Positions 34,763 through 44,225 of a stretch of DNA of 64,000 nt are shown here, in pieces. The stretch spans positions 1 through 64,000 of the forward strand of contig JAGANI010000042.1 of the NCBI GenBank assembly GCA_017624285.1, given 5' to 3'. Numbering within the stretch: the first letter of the stretch is position 1; every line of letters begins with the position of its first letter. The stretch is from Clostridia bacterium (lineage in GTDB: Bacteria; Bacillota; Clostridia; Christensenellales; Borkfalkiaceae). The translations under genes and the position numbers were made by a program. The notes under the pieces were generated by a model. The model made no database searches and was not told the origin of the DNA. It worked only from the letters and a program-made list of their open reading frames with translations.

Positions 34763-36790
34763 CTATTTAACCACCTTTACAATGGAATAATCAAATTTAT
34801 CAAATTCAACGCTAAACGTGTTGATATTTTCACCTAAAATTTCACCCGTTACTGCGTTAACCAGCTTTTTAACAGCATTTGGCAAGTATACGCTAACCTT
34901 GCCCGACGGTGAATTTTTAGTATTTGCCACAATTAATAAATTTGATTTTTTATTATCGTAATAACTTACTTTTATAGTTTGGTCGGACGTCGTTATATTG
35001 CCCTTAAAGTAAGGAACGAATTTTGCTTTTTTAGCCTTAAATTCTTTTAAAACTTTCCATAAAATAGAAGTTTCTTCTAACGGAGCGCCAGTATCAACGG
35101 GTTTTGGCAACGCTCCAAATAATAACGCGTTAGAAACCGCTTGCGTATACGTCCAAACTGGCGGATTAGAATAGCAAAGCATATATACTGGTACGCCTAT
35201 GCTTTTACCGGTATATAATGCGCGATAATAATCTTCTGGCAAATCTTTTAACTCACCCTTCATAAATAACGCTTGTAAAGACTCGCCTTCCCATAAAGAA
35301 GTAACGTACGGCAACACACACGTCGGGAAGTTACCGTAAGAGTGGTTGTTTAACGTTTTACCACGTTTTTGTAATTCCAAATACAACGTCTTAAATAAAT
35401 CACGTACGGCAAAAATGGGATACGTAGGGTGAATTTTACCGTCAAAACCCATATAACCACAACCATGCTCGGTATTAGTACAAGGGGTGGTAGTAAAGAT
35501 AGAATCTAAATATAAACCGTCGAAACCAAACTCGTCGCAAAGCTTAATTAAGACTTTAACGAAGATTTCTTTATAGTTACTATTGTAACAAACTTTTAAC
35601 GCACGTTGATACGGCACTCTGTACCAAAACCAATTTACGTCGCTATATAAAAACTCTTTAGCGTATTCACCAAACAATGGTGATAAAGTAGAAAACTCAT
35701 ACCCGAAGTAAGGTATAACCTTTATACCACGCTTATGCCCCTCTTTAACTATAAGTTTAAGCCTATCCGCCGCCTTTTTTGTTAGTATGGGCGAATTTTG
35801 TATATCGTTCCACTTTTCGTGTATATATAAAGTGTTTACACCAAGTCTTTTTATACGGTCGAAAGCGATTTCGCCAGTATCCTCGAAGGGGCTAAATAAA
35901 AAGTCCTCGTAATCGACTAAAATCTTTTTAAAACAGTCTATATGTAAAGGTCTTTCGGTGTAAATATTATCAGATAGTGGCTTAACGGGGGTTGCCATTA
36001 ACATTAATCTAAAAGAAAACGGCGTTAAATCTTCTAACTGACTGCCCGATTTATCCTTCCATAAAAAAGGCTTCTCATCTAATAAATGTAGCCTTAAAAC
36101 GACGTCGTTATCATTGACGATAAATTCAATTGCGTTTGAATCGTCGGCAACCTGCCAGTTTTTATCGCTTTCAAACATAACTGATAAACCCACGTCGTCG
36201 TTACCGACGTAAACTTGTGGTCTAAACGGCATTTTAATTGATTTTTTAGCCATCTCCCCAGCCTGATATATGCAAGTGGGAAAATCGGTTTTTACACCGT
36301 CGATTTCTATCCTGCACTGCTCGGCGTAGTGATAAAATTTAGCAACTTCCTTTTTTAAGGGGATTTCTAACCATAACTTAGAAATTACCCTATCGCTTAA
36401 GTCGCTTTGCTCTAGCCCGAAAACTTGCGCAACCGTACGCCCTTGCGAAGAAAGCGTAATGGTGCAATCCACCATACCGTCGTACTCGGTTTTAATTGCG
36501 GTATTAATTAAAGTTGCGTTTTTGTTTGTATATTGCAAGCATACGGCGGATTCGTCCGTAACTTCGTTTAAGGGGGAAGTTTTAAACCCATCAAAAACAA
36601 ACTCTTTGCCACCGATTTCGCTAACTAAACGTATGGGGGAAGATAAAAGTTCTTGCCCGTCTGATACGATTGAAGAAAAAATCGGGTCTGAACCAGTTTT
36701 GTAAGTTCTATTCCAAACCTTAAAATAAAAATCGTTATCCACGTAATTAGTTTTTATAGGGGTTAAAGTTTTAACCATATTGTGCTTCAT
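34763..36790 (-). CDS. Putative glycoside hydrolase with TIM barrel
   Basis: A 675-residue protein. The N-terminal half is β-sandwich-like. A TIM-barrel segment follows from about residue 290 (RLGVNTLYIHEKWNDIQ, GHKRGIKVIPYFGYEFS, FGFDGLYLDSIF, SLWEGESLQALF), and there is a small β C-terminal domain. The pattern recalls GH123/DUF6067-like proteins; the Asp in YLDS and the Glu in LWEGES are candidate catalytic residues. No signal peptide. AAGGAG lies before the ATG. Same operon as the DUF5107 protein and the GH5-like enzyme. The exact family is uncertain. Confidence 0.65.
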   Translation of the reverse strand: MKHNMVKTLTPIKTNYVDNDFYFKVWNRTYKTGSDPIFSSIVSDGQELLSSPIRLVSEIGGKEFVFDGFKTSPLNEVTDESAVCLQYTNKNATLINTAIKTEYDGMVDCTITLSSQGRTVAQVFGLEQSDLSDRVISKLWLEIPLKKEVAKFYHYAEQCRIEIDGVKTDFPTCIYQAGEMAKKSIKMPFRPQVYVGNDDVGLSVMFESDKNWQVADDSNAIEFIVNDNDVVLRLHLLDEKPFLWKDKSGSQLEDLTPFSFRLMLMATPVKPLSDNIYTERPLHIDCFKKILVDYEDFLFSPFEDTGEIAFDRIKRLGVNTLYIHEKWNDIQNSPILTKKAADRLKLIVKEGHKRGIKVIPYFGYEFSTLSPLFGEYAKEFLYSDVNWFWYRVPYQRALKVCYNSNYKEIFVKVLIKLCDEFGFDGLYLDSIFTTTPCTNTEHGCGYMGFDGKIHPTYPIFAVRDLFKTLYLELQKRGKTLNNHSYGNFPTCVLPYVTSLWEGESLQALFMKGELKDLPEDYYRALYTGKSIGVPVYMLCYSNPPVWTYTQAVSNALLFGALPKPVDTGAPLEETSILWKVLKEFKAKKAKFVPYFKGNITTSDQTIKVSYYDNKKSNLLIVANTKNSPSGKVSVYLPNAVKKLVNAVTGEILGENINTFSVEFDKFDYSIVKVVK

Positions 36791-36810
36791 AATAAACTCC
36801 TTTTAATAGT

Positions 36811-38775
36811 TTAATGCATACGAAAATCCAATTCGTACGGCAACGGGTAGTTTTTTAATACTTCGTCATCTGAAATTTCGTCTTCTTTCTTACTAAGTTT
36901 AATAGCAAGCTCTTTTTTATAAATATCAACCCAAATTGCAGACAGGGCGTATTCACCCTCTTTGATATCGTCAACGACTAAATCTTTATTAATAATTTGT
37001 TTAGCTTTATCTAACATATTAAGATTTGCATAACAAGCGCCAAGTAACATACGAACCCTGCCGTTTGATTTAACTTTATCATCTAAGGTAAAATATAAAT
37101 CTTTAAAACGCTTGTAGTTTTTACATTTAATAAGTGTTTCGCCACACTCGATAATAAGTGGCGTATAACTATTGTTAAGTAAAACTGCTTGAATTAAATT
37201 GTTAGAAGCCGTTAAAACGTCTTTATCGATATTTTTTTGTATCATCGCTAAATTTCTAAAAGCCCAACAGTTTTTAGTAGCGCTTATCGATAAGTTAAAA
37301 TACTTTTTAGCATCGTCAATATTGCCTAAAGCATAACTTACGATACCTAAGTGGTTTAAGGTAAACCAGTCCTTATTAGCGTTTTTAAGTTTATCTAACC
37401 AAAATTGACCTACCACGTAAGATTTTGGCGCTTGACTAGCGTCGTACGTGGGCAAATAGCCTTTTTTAAGCAAGGTAACAAAGTCTAACTGCTCGTCCGT
37501 AATGCTATCTAAGGGGAAATCGCAAATATTACTAATAGGCGTATTATTTACCATATTTTGAAGCGCACCCCAGCCAGAACCGTAATATACGGGGGCTTCC
37601 GTTTTGCTAATTTTAAAAGTATCACCCGATAGATAGTGCATATTTTGACTAACTACTTTAGAAACTGTATCCATCGCTAAATTATAGTCGTTATGTATAC
37701 TATCTTTGGGGACGGATATCGCTTTATAGCACTCCGTCCAAGAAATTTTAGTATTGCCCTTCATGATAAAGTGTCCAAGTTGGGTTTTAAGTAACCCTGC
37801 TTGAATTTCTATATAAGCGCCTGCTTTATCTGAAAGCCAGTCGTTCCAATGCCTACCACCGTCGTGATTACCCCAAACAAAAAGTTTTCTACCCTGCAAA
37901 ATCGGGTCTGAAAATTGCAACAAGCCATATCCGTCTTCGTTGATAGCGGATATCCATTTATCTTTGGTTTTATCGATATCAAAAAAGAAATCCCTTGACC
38001 TATTTGAGTTAAGCGAATACGTTATATCTACCCCGTTAACCGTTGGTATAGAAGTTTTATCAACGTAATAGCCTTTATCGTCGTAAGTACATAAAAAGGT
38101 TTTATCGGTAGGAATAATTACTCTTGTACCTTTGGTTTCGGGTACGGCAATATTTGACCACCAGTACATATACTTATCTTTATCGGAAGTGTTTTCTATC
38201 GTGATATTTACGAGTAATGCATCTTTTAATAACGTTGCTTGAATGATATAAACGACCTCACGTATACGTTCAAACTCGTACATACGTAAAATAGGCTCAC
38301 CGTTAACTGAAGTTAATTTTTGCGTAAATAATGGCGAACACGTTAACGGGTTATGCCCTTTTATAGAAACGTTCCACTCCACCCCACCTGAGAACCAAGC
38401 GTTACGTAACGCTAAGTTACATGGTTGAAAGACGTCGTTTTTGTATAAAAGTTCCTTACCCGCTTTTTTATCGTAAAGAGACCACAGCCTACCGCCTAAT
38501 TCTGGCAAAAACACGGCTTTTAAATAGTCGTTTTCTAAAACGGCGGCTTTTTTGGGGGTTAAAGACCTTTCCCTGTTATAGCCGTCGGTAATTGAGTAAG
38601 GGAGCAGGGTCGAAATAAGCCCTTTACCGATATGAGCGCCGTCCTCGTAATTTACGTTTTTGCCAACGGTTATAGGCGCGCGTATGTAACTATTAACGTG
38701 TATATCAGGTAGCGCGCTATCAACCCCAAGCGACGCAGAATTTATATAATAATCTAAAAAAGTTAAACTTGTCAT
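36811..38775 (-). CDS. DUF5107/TPR protein of the glycan operon
   Basis: A 654-residue protein. The N-terminal half is a DUF5107 domain with a galactose-mutarotase-like β-supersandwich (LENDYLKAVFLPELGGRLWSLYDKKAG, WFSGGVEWN, HWNDW). The C-terminal half contains helical TPR-like repeats (LGNIDDAKKYFNLSI, ANLNMLDKAKQII). Relatives occur in polysaccharide-use clusters, but the reaction is not known. It follows araC by 11 bases and has no signal peptide. Confidence 0.8.
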   Translation of the reverse strand: MTSLTFLDYYINSASLGVDSALPDIHVNSYIRAPITVGKNVNYEDGAHIGKGLISTLLPYSITDGYNRERSLTPKKAAVLENDYLKAVFLPELGGRLWSLYDKKAGKELLYKNDVFQPCNLALRNAWFSGGVEWNVSIKGHNPLTCSPLFTQKLTSVNGEPILRMYEFERIREVVYIIQATLLKDALLVNITIENTSDKDKYMYWWSNIAVPETKGTRVIIPTDKTFLCTYDDKGYYVDKTSIPTVNGVDITYSLNSNRSRDFFFDIDKTKDKWISAINEDGYGLLQFSDPILQGRKLFVWGNHDGGRHWNDWLSDKAGAYIEIQAGLLKTQLGHFIMKGNTKISWTECYKAISVPKDSIHNDYNLAMDTVSKVVSQNMHYLSGDTFKISKTEAPVYYGSGWGALQNMVNNTPISNICDFPLDSITDEQLDFVTLLKKGYLPTYDASQAPKSYVVGQFWLDKLKNANKDWFTLNHLGIVSYALGNIDDAKKYFNLSISATKNCWAFRNLAMIQKNIDKDVLTASNNLIQAVLLNNSYTPLIIECGETLIKCKNYKRFKDLYFTLDDKVKSNGRVRMLLGACYANLNMLDKAKQIINKDLVVDDIKEGEYALSAIWVDIYKKELAIKLSKKEDEISDDEVLKNYPLPYELDFRMH

Positions 38776-38786
38776 GATAATACCTC

Positions 38787-39536
38787 TTATTTAAATTTGC
38801 CGGGCGTAACTCCTGTTTCTTTTTTGAATCTTTTTGAAAAATGATAAACGTCGTAATAACCTAACCTATCTGAAACTTCTTTAATGGAAAACCCTCCCGA
38901 GCGAAGCATAATTTTAGCATTTTTAATACGTAGCTCTTCACGATAATCCATAAGCGTTTTGCCGGTGCTTTGCTTAAATACCTGCCTAAGCCTTGACGGA
39001 CTTAGGTTACACGCTTTAGAAACGTCCTCTATGGTAAAATTAATCATATAATTTTTATTTACGTATAAAACCGCGTTATCTATATTACTGGTTTTTACTA
39101 AAATACTGTTTTTTAAATAAGATAAAAATTCAGTAAAAAACCCAAATAATGCAGTACGTGTGCTTAAAAATTTGCCATCATTTGGCTTTACCCACTCTAA
39201 ATAGGCTAAAGTTAATAGTTCCTTTAGTTTATCGTTTAACACAGTTACCCGAGGATAAAAATCAGCATTACTAAGCGTTATATCCATATCTGTAACAAAA
39301 AACTCACAAGGGGTATCGATTTCAAAATAATAATAATCCCCTTTGTTTAACCTAACAAAACTACCTTCTGAAACGGGATAAGATATTTTAGAAGAAAAAG
39401 TTATTTTGCCACTACCTTTAAAAAAGTATACGAATCCGTCACCATAACGGCTTTTATTTAGGTAATACATGTTTTTATCGGACTTTTTTTCAAAAATCCT
39501 GATATCTAAAATATTTAGGTCATAAAAAAAATCCAT
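38787..39536 (-). CDS. AraC-family transcriptional regulator
   Basis: N-terminal cupin-like ligand domain (residues 1-140) and C-terminal double helix-turn-helix (about 150-249; FTIEDVSKACNLSPSRLRQVFKQSTGKT, then IKEVSDRLGYYDVYHFSKRFKKETGVTP). First gene of an operon with the DUF5107 protein and two glycosidases, so it most likely senses an oligosaccharide and activates its own operon. GGGGG lies before the ATG. A matching operator is described upstream. Confidence 0.92.
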   Translation of the reverse strand: MDFFYDLNILDIRIFEKKSDKNMYYLNKSRYGDGFVYFFKGSGKITFSSKISYPVSEGSFVRLNKGDYYYFEIDTPCEFFVTDMDITLSNADFYPRVTVLNDKLKELLTLAYLEWVKPNDGKFLSTRTALFGFFTEFLSYLKNSILVKTSNIDNAVLYVNKNYMINFTIEDVSKACNLSPSRLRQVFKQSTGKTLMDYREELRIKNAKIMLRSGGFSIKEVSDRLGYYDVYHFSKRFKKETGVTPGKFK

Positions 39537-39685
39537 ACTTCCCCCAAATTTGTATTTTACGATTATATTTTATCATATAAAGTTACAATGTTAAAGTCTT
39601 AATTAAAATTTTTATACTATTAAAGATTTATTATTATTTATCATTTGATAAAATAATGATTTAATTTTATTGTATTTATACTATA

Positions 39686-39747
39686 ATTATAAAATAAATA
39701 ACAAATACTTCAATGTATAAAACGACAATTGTTTTGTACAAAACGAC
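39686..39747 (-). promoter_or_regulatory. araC operon promoter with AraC-type direct-repeat operator
   Basis: Two 12-base direct repeats, GTAYAAAACGAC, start at 39715 and 39736, exactly 21 bases (two helical turns) apart. Directly beside them on the minus strand are TTGAAG (39708-39713), a 16-base spacer and TATAAT (39686-39691). This is the usual layout for AraC-family activation adjacent to the -35 box. The leader to the araC start would be about 145 bases. That AraC at 38787 binds here is inferred. Confidence 0.6.
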
Positions 39748-39771
39748 TGTTTTAATTTAATCAAACAAAAA

Positions 39772-39793
39772 AAGCAGGCGTTCAACCTGCTTT
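39772..39793 (-). terminator. Terminator after ygjV
   Basis: Hairpin AAGCAGG...CCTGCTT with a T-run on the minus strand, just past the ygjV stop. Confidence 0.8.
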
Positions 39794-39811
39794 TACATTT
39801 TGTTTATTTAT

Positions 39812-40495
39812 TTAAGCGTTATTAGTAGAATCTTTTACTACTTCGTCATTAGCTAACGCGCTATCACGATAAATTAAATCTTCATCTACGTTTTTGCCCT
39901 TTTTAAAATCTAACCTGATCATACCGGTAATTATTGATATAATACCAAAAGCTTCACCCAAGATACCTGCTATTGAAATATTTATCAAGTTATAGGTAAG
40001 CCAGAAAGGAGAATTTATTAACGAAAGTTTTCTTGCGACGGACGCATGTCTAGCACGCATAGCAAAAGTAGTTATCGTTAAGCCTATGACTGGTAAAACT
40101 TCGATAAAATAATCGGCTATTTTTACACCGTTAGGAAATAACGTTGTTTTAAAAATTGTAAAGTTAAACACGTAAGTTAAACATGATAAACATATAAATA
40201 AGCATGGCCACAAAACGTTATCCGCCCATTTTTTACCGCGAAAACGAAATACCCCCGCCCTAAACAAGCTTATTCCGTTTAAAATCGCACCCGTTAACGC
40301 ACCAAGTAAGAAAAAATGCGTCATAAATATACATGACGATATAAGTTGCATGGTTAAAATACCACGTTGTTTTTTGCATTGATACGACAAGGCGTTAAAC
40401 ACCATACCTATAATGCCTAAAACCTGTGCTATCCACCATATCGGCGAACCTTGCGCGGTGAGTTCCGCATAGCTTAAAAGTAATAATGAATCCAT
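39812..40495 (-). CDS. YgjV-family membrane protein
   Basis: A 227-residue integral membrane protein with about six hydrophobic segments. The WIAQVLGIIGMVFNALSYQCK start and GALTGAILNGISLFRAGVF fit the YgjV family, whose function is not established. It follows the HAD phosphatase by 30 bases and ends in a clear terminator. Confidence 0.8.
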   Translation of the reverse strand: MDSLLLLSYAELTAQGSPIWWIAQVLGIIGMVFNALSYQCKKQRGILTMQLISSCIFMTHFFLLGALTGAILNGISLFRAGVFRFRGKKWADNVLWPCLFICLSCLTYVFNFTIFKTTLFPNGVKIADYFIEVLPVIGLTITTFAMRARHASVARKLSLINSPFWLTYNLINISIAGILGEAFGIISIITGMIRLDFKKGKNVDEDLIYRDSALANDEVVKDSTNNA

Positions 40496-40525
40496 AATAC
40501 ACCTAGTAGCGGGGTCTAAATTTGA

Positions 40526-41230
40526 CTAAAAAAGGTATGATAATTTATCTTCAAGCGTAGTGTAATCGGTGATACAAACGTAATCCATACCATAGATACG
40601 CACGTGGCTATCACCGCCACCATCGCCAAAATCGTCGCCTACGTATAAAATTTCGTCCTTATTATAACCGTGTTCTTTAGCGTAAGTCATAATAGCGTCG
40701 TATTTGTTAAATGCCTTTGCGCTAAAATCAAAAGAAGATGAACCACCGATATAAACGGCAAAATCTTTAAAAATCTCTAAAACTTCAGGATAAAGGACTT
40801 TACGCTTGCTTCTATCCGGGTCGAAAGCGACTTTATCAGCAATATCCGCTTTAGTACCAAGCAACGGGAAAGTTACCATGCCAGACGGGTGGAATTCAAC
40901 AGACTCCCCTTTATACTCGGTATAACCGTATTTAGCACGTAAATATTCAATCTGTTTGGTGAAAAAATCCCTATCAACTGGGGTTATGGTTTGACGAATT
41001 AAAGTATATTTACCGTCTTTAATAACGGATTCCTCCATACCATAGTTGCCCAAAATATCAATAGGGAAACCACCCATTTGATCGTAAATACGCTTTGTAG
41101 CGCCAGCGCCAACCATTAATAGTTTATATTTTTTTGCTAACCTTTCTAATACCGCCCTGTTTTTATCGCCCAGAGGGGTACGGTGTTGGGTAAGCGTGCC
41201 GTCTAAATCAAAACAAATTAGCTTTTTCAT
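40526..41230 (-). CDS. HAD-superfamily (IIB) phosphatase, phosphomannomutase-like
   Basis: A 234-residue HAD hydrolase: motif I FDLDGTLTQHR at residues 5-15, a conserved lysine in the middle region, and motif IV GDDFGDGGGD near 205. The cap resembles the eukaryotic-type phosphomannomutase family (SFDFSAKAFNKYDAI). It could be a sugar phosphatase or mutase; the substrate is not decided. AAGGTGAC precedes the ATG. Confidence 0.8.
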   Translation of the reverse strand: MKKLICFDLDGTLTQHRTPLGDKNRAVLERLAKKYKLLMVGAGATKRIYDQMGGFPIDILGNYGMEESVIKDGKYTLIRQTITPVDRDFFTKQIEYLRAKYGYTEYKGESVEFHPSGMVTFPLLGTKADIADKVAFDPDRSKRKVLYPEVLEIFKDFAVYIGGSSSFDFSAKAFNKYDAIMTYAKEHGYNKDEILYVGDDFGDGGGDSHVRIYGMDYVCITDYTTLEDKLSYLF

Positions 41231-41321
41231 GTGTCACCTTAATTTTTTTACATATTATACACTCTTGAAAATATTTTTGCAATCAATATAAGTTTATAAA
41301 ATAAAAATTTTTACTAAGTTA

Positions 41322-41350
41322 TTGAAATTGTTTTTTTATTTTGTTATAAT
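41322..41350 (+). promoter_or_regulatory. Promoter of the 41375 gene
   Basis: TTGAAA (41322-41327), 17-base spacer, TATAAT (41345-41350). Confidence 0.65.
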
Positions 41351-41374
41351 TAAAAAAAATTTAGAGGTTTGATA

Positions 41375-42139
41375 ATGGCTTTAGAAACTAGAAAATTCAA
41401 CAAGAAACAAATTAAAGTTATTGCACATAGAGGGTTAAGCGCTTTTGAAACTGAAAATACCCTTGCAGCATTTATTGCAGCAGGCAACCATAGTTATTAT
41501 GGTATTGAAACCGACGTACACGTAACTAAAGACGGTAAATTTATTATTATACATGATGATAATTTACTTAGAAGCGCAGGTTTAGATATAGTTATTGAAG
41601 AAAGTAACTATGACGACTTAAAAAAGATTAAATTATTTGAAGTAAACGCCGGCGTATTAGATGGTGATGGAACTGTTTTAACTAACAAAAAACGCACCGA
41701 TTTATTAATGCCTGACCTTGATGAATATTTACTTATTTGCAAAAAGTACTCTAAACAAGCAATCTTAGAACTTAAAAACCCGATGACCGAGCAAAATATA
41801 AGTGATATCGTTAAAATTGCTGAAGACTGTGATTATTTTAAAGGTATAACGTTTATATCTTTTGCAATTGAAAATTTAGTATATCTAAAAAAGATGCGTC
41901 CCGATGCTGACGTGCAGTTTTTAAGTTGTAATAGAGAAGACTTTGCTAAAAAGTTGCCTATCGTTTTAGAATATAAAATGGACGTTGACTTAGGATACTG
42001 GTTACTTACTGAAGAAGACGTTAATACTTTACACGCTAAAAATATTAAAATTAACGTTTGGACACCATCTAAAATTGAAGATGCAGTTAAGTTTGATAAT
42101 TGGGGTGTTGATTTTATTACAACAAATATTTTAGAATAA
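41375..42139 (+). CDS. Glycerophosphodiester phosphodiesterase family protein
   Basis: Second GDPD-family TIM barrel in the window. Motifs: AHRGLSAFETENT, GIETDVHVTKDGKF and HDDNLLR. I start at ATG 41375 with AGAGG seven bases upstream; a TTG two codons earlier is not supported. The protein has about 254 residues with no signal peptide. It has its own promoter and terminator. Confidence 0.92.
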   Translation: MALETRKFNKKQIKVIAHRGLSAFETENTLAAFIAAGNHSYYGIETDVHVTKDGKFIIIHDDNLLRSAGLDIVIEESNYDDLKKIKLFEVNAGVLDGDGTVLTNKKRTDLLMPDLDEYLLICKKYSKQAILELKNPMTEQNISDIVKIAEDCDYFKGITFISFAIENLVYLKKMRPDADVQFLSCNREDFAKKLPIVLEYKMDVDLGYWLLTEEDVNTLHAKNIKINVWTPSKIEDAVKFDNWGVDFITTNILE

Positions 42140-42151
42140 TTTTTAATTTAT

Positions 42152-42177
42152 AGCCCCTATCTTAGGGGCTTTATTAT
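42152..42177 (+). terminator. Terminator after the GDPD gene
   Basis: Hairpin AGCCCCTA-TCT-TAGGGGCT followed by T-rich sequence. Confidence 0.75.
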
Positions 42178-42282
42178 TTTATAAAAAAACACTATATGTA
42201 AATATATTTTACAATATTTTATAATAATTAATTGTATAAAGAAATTGCATATATTTAATTTTAGCCTTTTTATTAAATAAAA

Positions 42283-42304
42283 ACGCCCCGATAAAACGGG
42301 GCGT
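42283..42304 (-). terminator. Terminator after mrp
   Basis: Hairpin ACGCCCCG-ATAAAA-CGGGGCGT with a T-run on the minus strand, about 55 bases past the mrp stop. The stretch 42180-42280 is AT-rich and empty. Confidence 0.75.
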
Positions 42305-42358
42305 AATTTTATATAAATTTAATAAATTTCACCTTAATTAATCAATAAATATTTTAAC

Positions 42359-43174
42359 CTAATTAAGAATTTTAACAATATCGTCAGCTTTTATGCCTTT
42401 ATAAAACTCTATTAGACCAGTATCTACGTGTTGACGTAAAATAGCATCTATTGGTAAACGAAACGTATTTTTAATATTGTGCTTTTTAGCAAGGGTTTCC
42501 AAATCGCTTTCACCAAAGGGGTAAAGTTTTTTACCACAATCGGGGCAAAGCATGTACGACATGTTTTCTACAAGAGCGATGATAGGGACGTTCATCATCT
42601 CAGCCATTTTAACAGCCTTTTCAACAATCATAGAAACCAAATCTTGTGGCGTTGTAACAATAACTATGCCGGCAATCGGGAAAGATTGAAAAACCGTTAA
42701 CGGTACGTCACCAGTTCCAGGAGGACAATCCACAAACATTGTATCCACGTCGCCCCATCTAACGTCTGTCCAAAACTGTTTAATAGCGCCTGCAATAACT
42801 GGACCACGCCAGATAACCGGACCAGTTGCGTCTTCTAAAAGACAGTTCATCGACATAAGTTTAATGCCGGTTGAAGTTACGATAGGATTAATTAAATTAT
42901 CACTAGTAGTAGCGAGTTCAGTTATACCAAACGCCTTAGGGATAGAAGGCCCGGTAATATCAGCATCTAATACGGCAACCTTTTTACCAAGTCTAGATTC
43001 AGCAACGGCTAACAAAGACGTTACCATTGATTTACCCACGCCACCCTTACCACTTACTACGGCGTAAACTTTTTTTATATTAGATTCAGAGTTCATCGGG
43101 GCAAGTAAATCATTTTTACGGTCTTTACAATCCGATGAAGAACAAGTTGAACAATTATGCGTACATTCGCCCAT
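42359..43174 (-). CDS. mrp: Mrp/NBP35-type Fe-S carrier ATPase
   Basis: P-loop ATPase of the ApbC/Mrp family. A cysteine-rich N-terminal start (CTHNCSTCSSSDC, residues 4-16) like the NBP35 type is followed by SGKGGVGKS near 42 and the C-terminal CPDCG (CxxC) Fe-S site. Such proteins bind and deliver [4Fe-4S] clusters. The length of 271 residues is normal. Possible clients include the many Fe-S enzymes of an anaerobe. Confidence 0.92.
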   Translation of the reverse strand: MGECTHNCSTCSSSDCKDRKNDLLAPMNSESNIKKVYAVVSGKGGVGKSMVTSLLAVAESRLGKKVAVLDADITGPSIPKAFGITELATTSDNLINPIVTSTGIKLMSMNCLLEDATGPVIWRGPVIAGAIKQFWTDVRWGDVDTMFVDCPPGTGDVPLTVFQSFPIAGIVIVTTPQDLVSMIVEKAVKMAEMMNVPIIALVENMSYMLCPDCGKKLYPFGESDLETLAKKHNIKNTFRLPIDAILRQHVDTGLIEFYKGIKADDIVKILN

Positions 43175-43250
43175 AAAACCACCTCTAACAAATTAGTAAT
43201 ACTATTGTAACACCCTAAAATTATATTGTCAAACAAACTGAAGTTTTTTA

Positions 43251-43279
43251 TTGATTTATAGTTTTTGCTGTGCTATAAT
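43251..43279 (+). promoter_or_regulatory. Promoter of the radical SAM gene (leaderless candidate)
   Basis: TTGATT (43251-43256), 17-base spacer, TATAAT (43274-43279). The expected transcription start coincides with the ATG at 43286. Confidence 0.6.
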
Positions 43280-43285
43280 TTTTAT

Positions 43286-44212
43286 ATGGATACGCCGTAT
43301 AGAACTTTAAGCGCATTTTATAAAGATAAATTTGGCAAAAGGGTTTACAAGTTGCCCATAGACGGGGGATTTTCTTGCCCTAATCGCAACAAAAACGACG
43401 GGATACGTGGGTGTATATTTTGTAACGAACAAGGCTCTGGGGAACATACCAACAAAGGCGATATTATAAACCAAGTTAAGCTTGGTATAAATTTTGCCGT
43501 TTTGAGCAATAAAGGGGAACTTTTTATAGCATACTTTCAAAATTTTACAAATACTTTCGCCCCCGTTGACGTACTAAAAGAAAAATATTATAGTGCATTT
43601 ATTGATGATAGAATTGTTGGCATAAGTATTGCAACTAGACCCGATTGCATAAATGAAGACGTTTGTAAACTATTAAAAGAAATATCTAAAACCCATTACG
43701 TTACCGTTGAATTAGGTCTACAAACGGCATCAGATTTAACCGCAAACGCAATAAACCGTGGGTATAAATCACAAATATATCTTGATGCCGTTAAAATGCT
43801 TAAAAGTTTTGATATTGATTTTGTTTGTCATTTAATAGTTGGCTTACCCAACGAGACTATATCCGATATAGCCAAAACGGTTGATTTTATTAATATTTTA
43901 CCCCCAAACGGGGTAAAAATACACTCTTTATACGTTTTAAAAGATACACCTTTAGGAGAAATGTATCTAAATAATAAATATACGCCCATAACAAGGGAAT
44001 ATTATTTAGAAGCCGTTAGTTATATTTTAACGCATATCCCAAAAGACGTAGTGGTACATCGTTTAACTGGCGATGGTGAAAAGGATAAAATTTTAGCGCC
44101 AAATTGGACTAAGGAAAAAAAGAAAAATTTAAACGCAATATTTAATTATATGACAAAAAACAACTTACAACAGGGCTGTTTTTATAAAAACAACAGTATA
44201 CGTACACCGTAA
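43286..44212 (+). CDS. YhcC-type radical SAM protein (TIGR01212)
   Basis: About 308 residues with the family start YRTLSAFYKDKFGKRVYKLP and the radical SAM cluster motif, whose cysteines lie in SCPNRN and GCIFCNEQGSGEH. The substrate of this family is not established. The ATG at 43286 sits six bases after a TATAAT box and has no ribosome site, pointing to a leaderless transcript. An upstream TTG overlaps the promoter and is unlikely. Confidence 0.88.
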   Translation: MDTPYRTLSAFYKDKFGKRVYKLPIDGGFSCPNRNKNDGIRGCIFCNEQGSGEHTNKGDIINQVKLGINFAVLSNKGELFIAYFQNFTNTFAPVDVLKEKYYSAFIDDRIVGISIATRPDCINEDVCKLLKEISKTHYVTVELGLQTASDLTANAINRGYKSQIYLDAVKMLKSFDIDFVCHLIVGLPNETISDIAKTVDFINILPPNGVKIHSLYVLKDTPLGEMYLNNKYTPITREYYLEAVSYILTHIPKDVVVHRLTGDGEKDKILAPNWTKEKKKNLNAIFNYMTKNNLQQGCFYKNNSIRTP

Positions 44213-44225
44213 TTAAGGAGGATTT

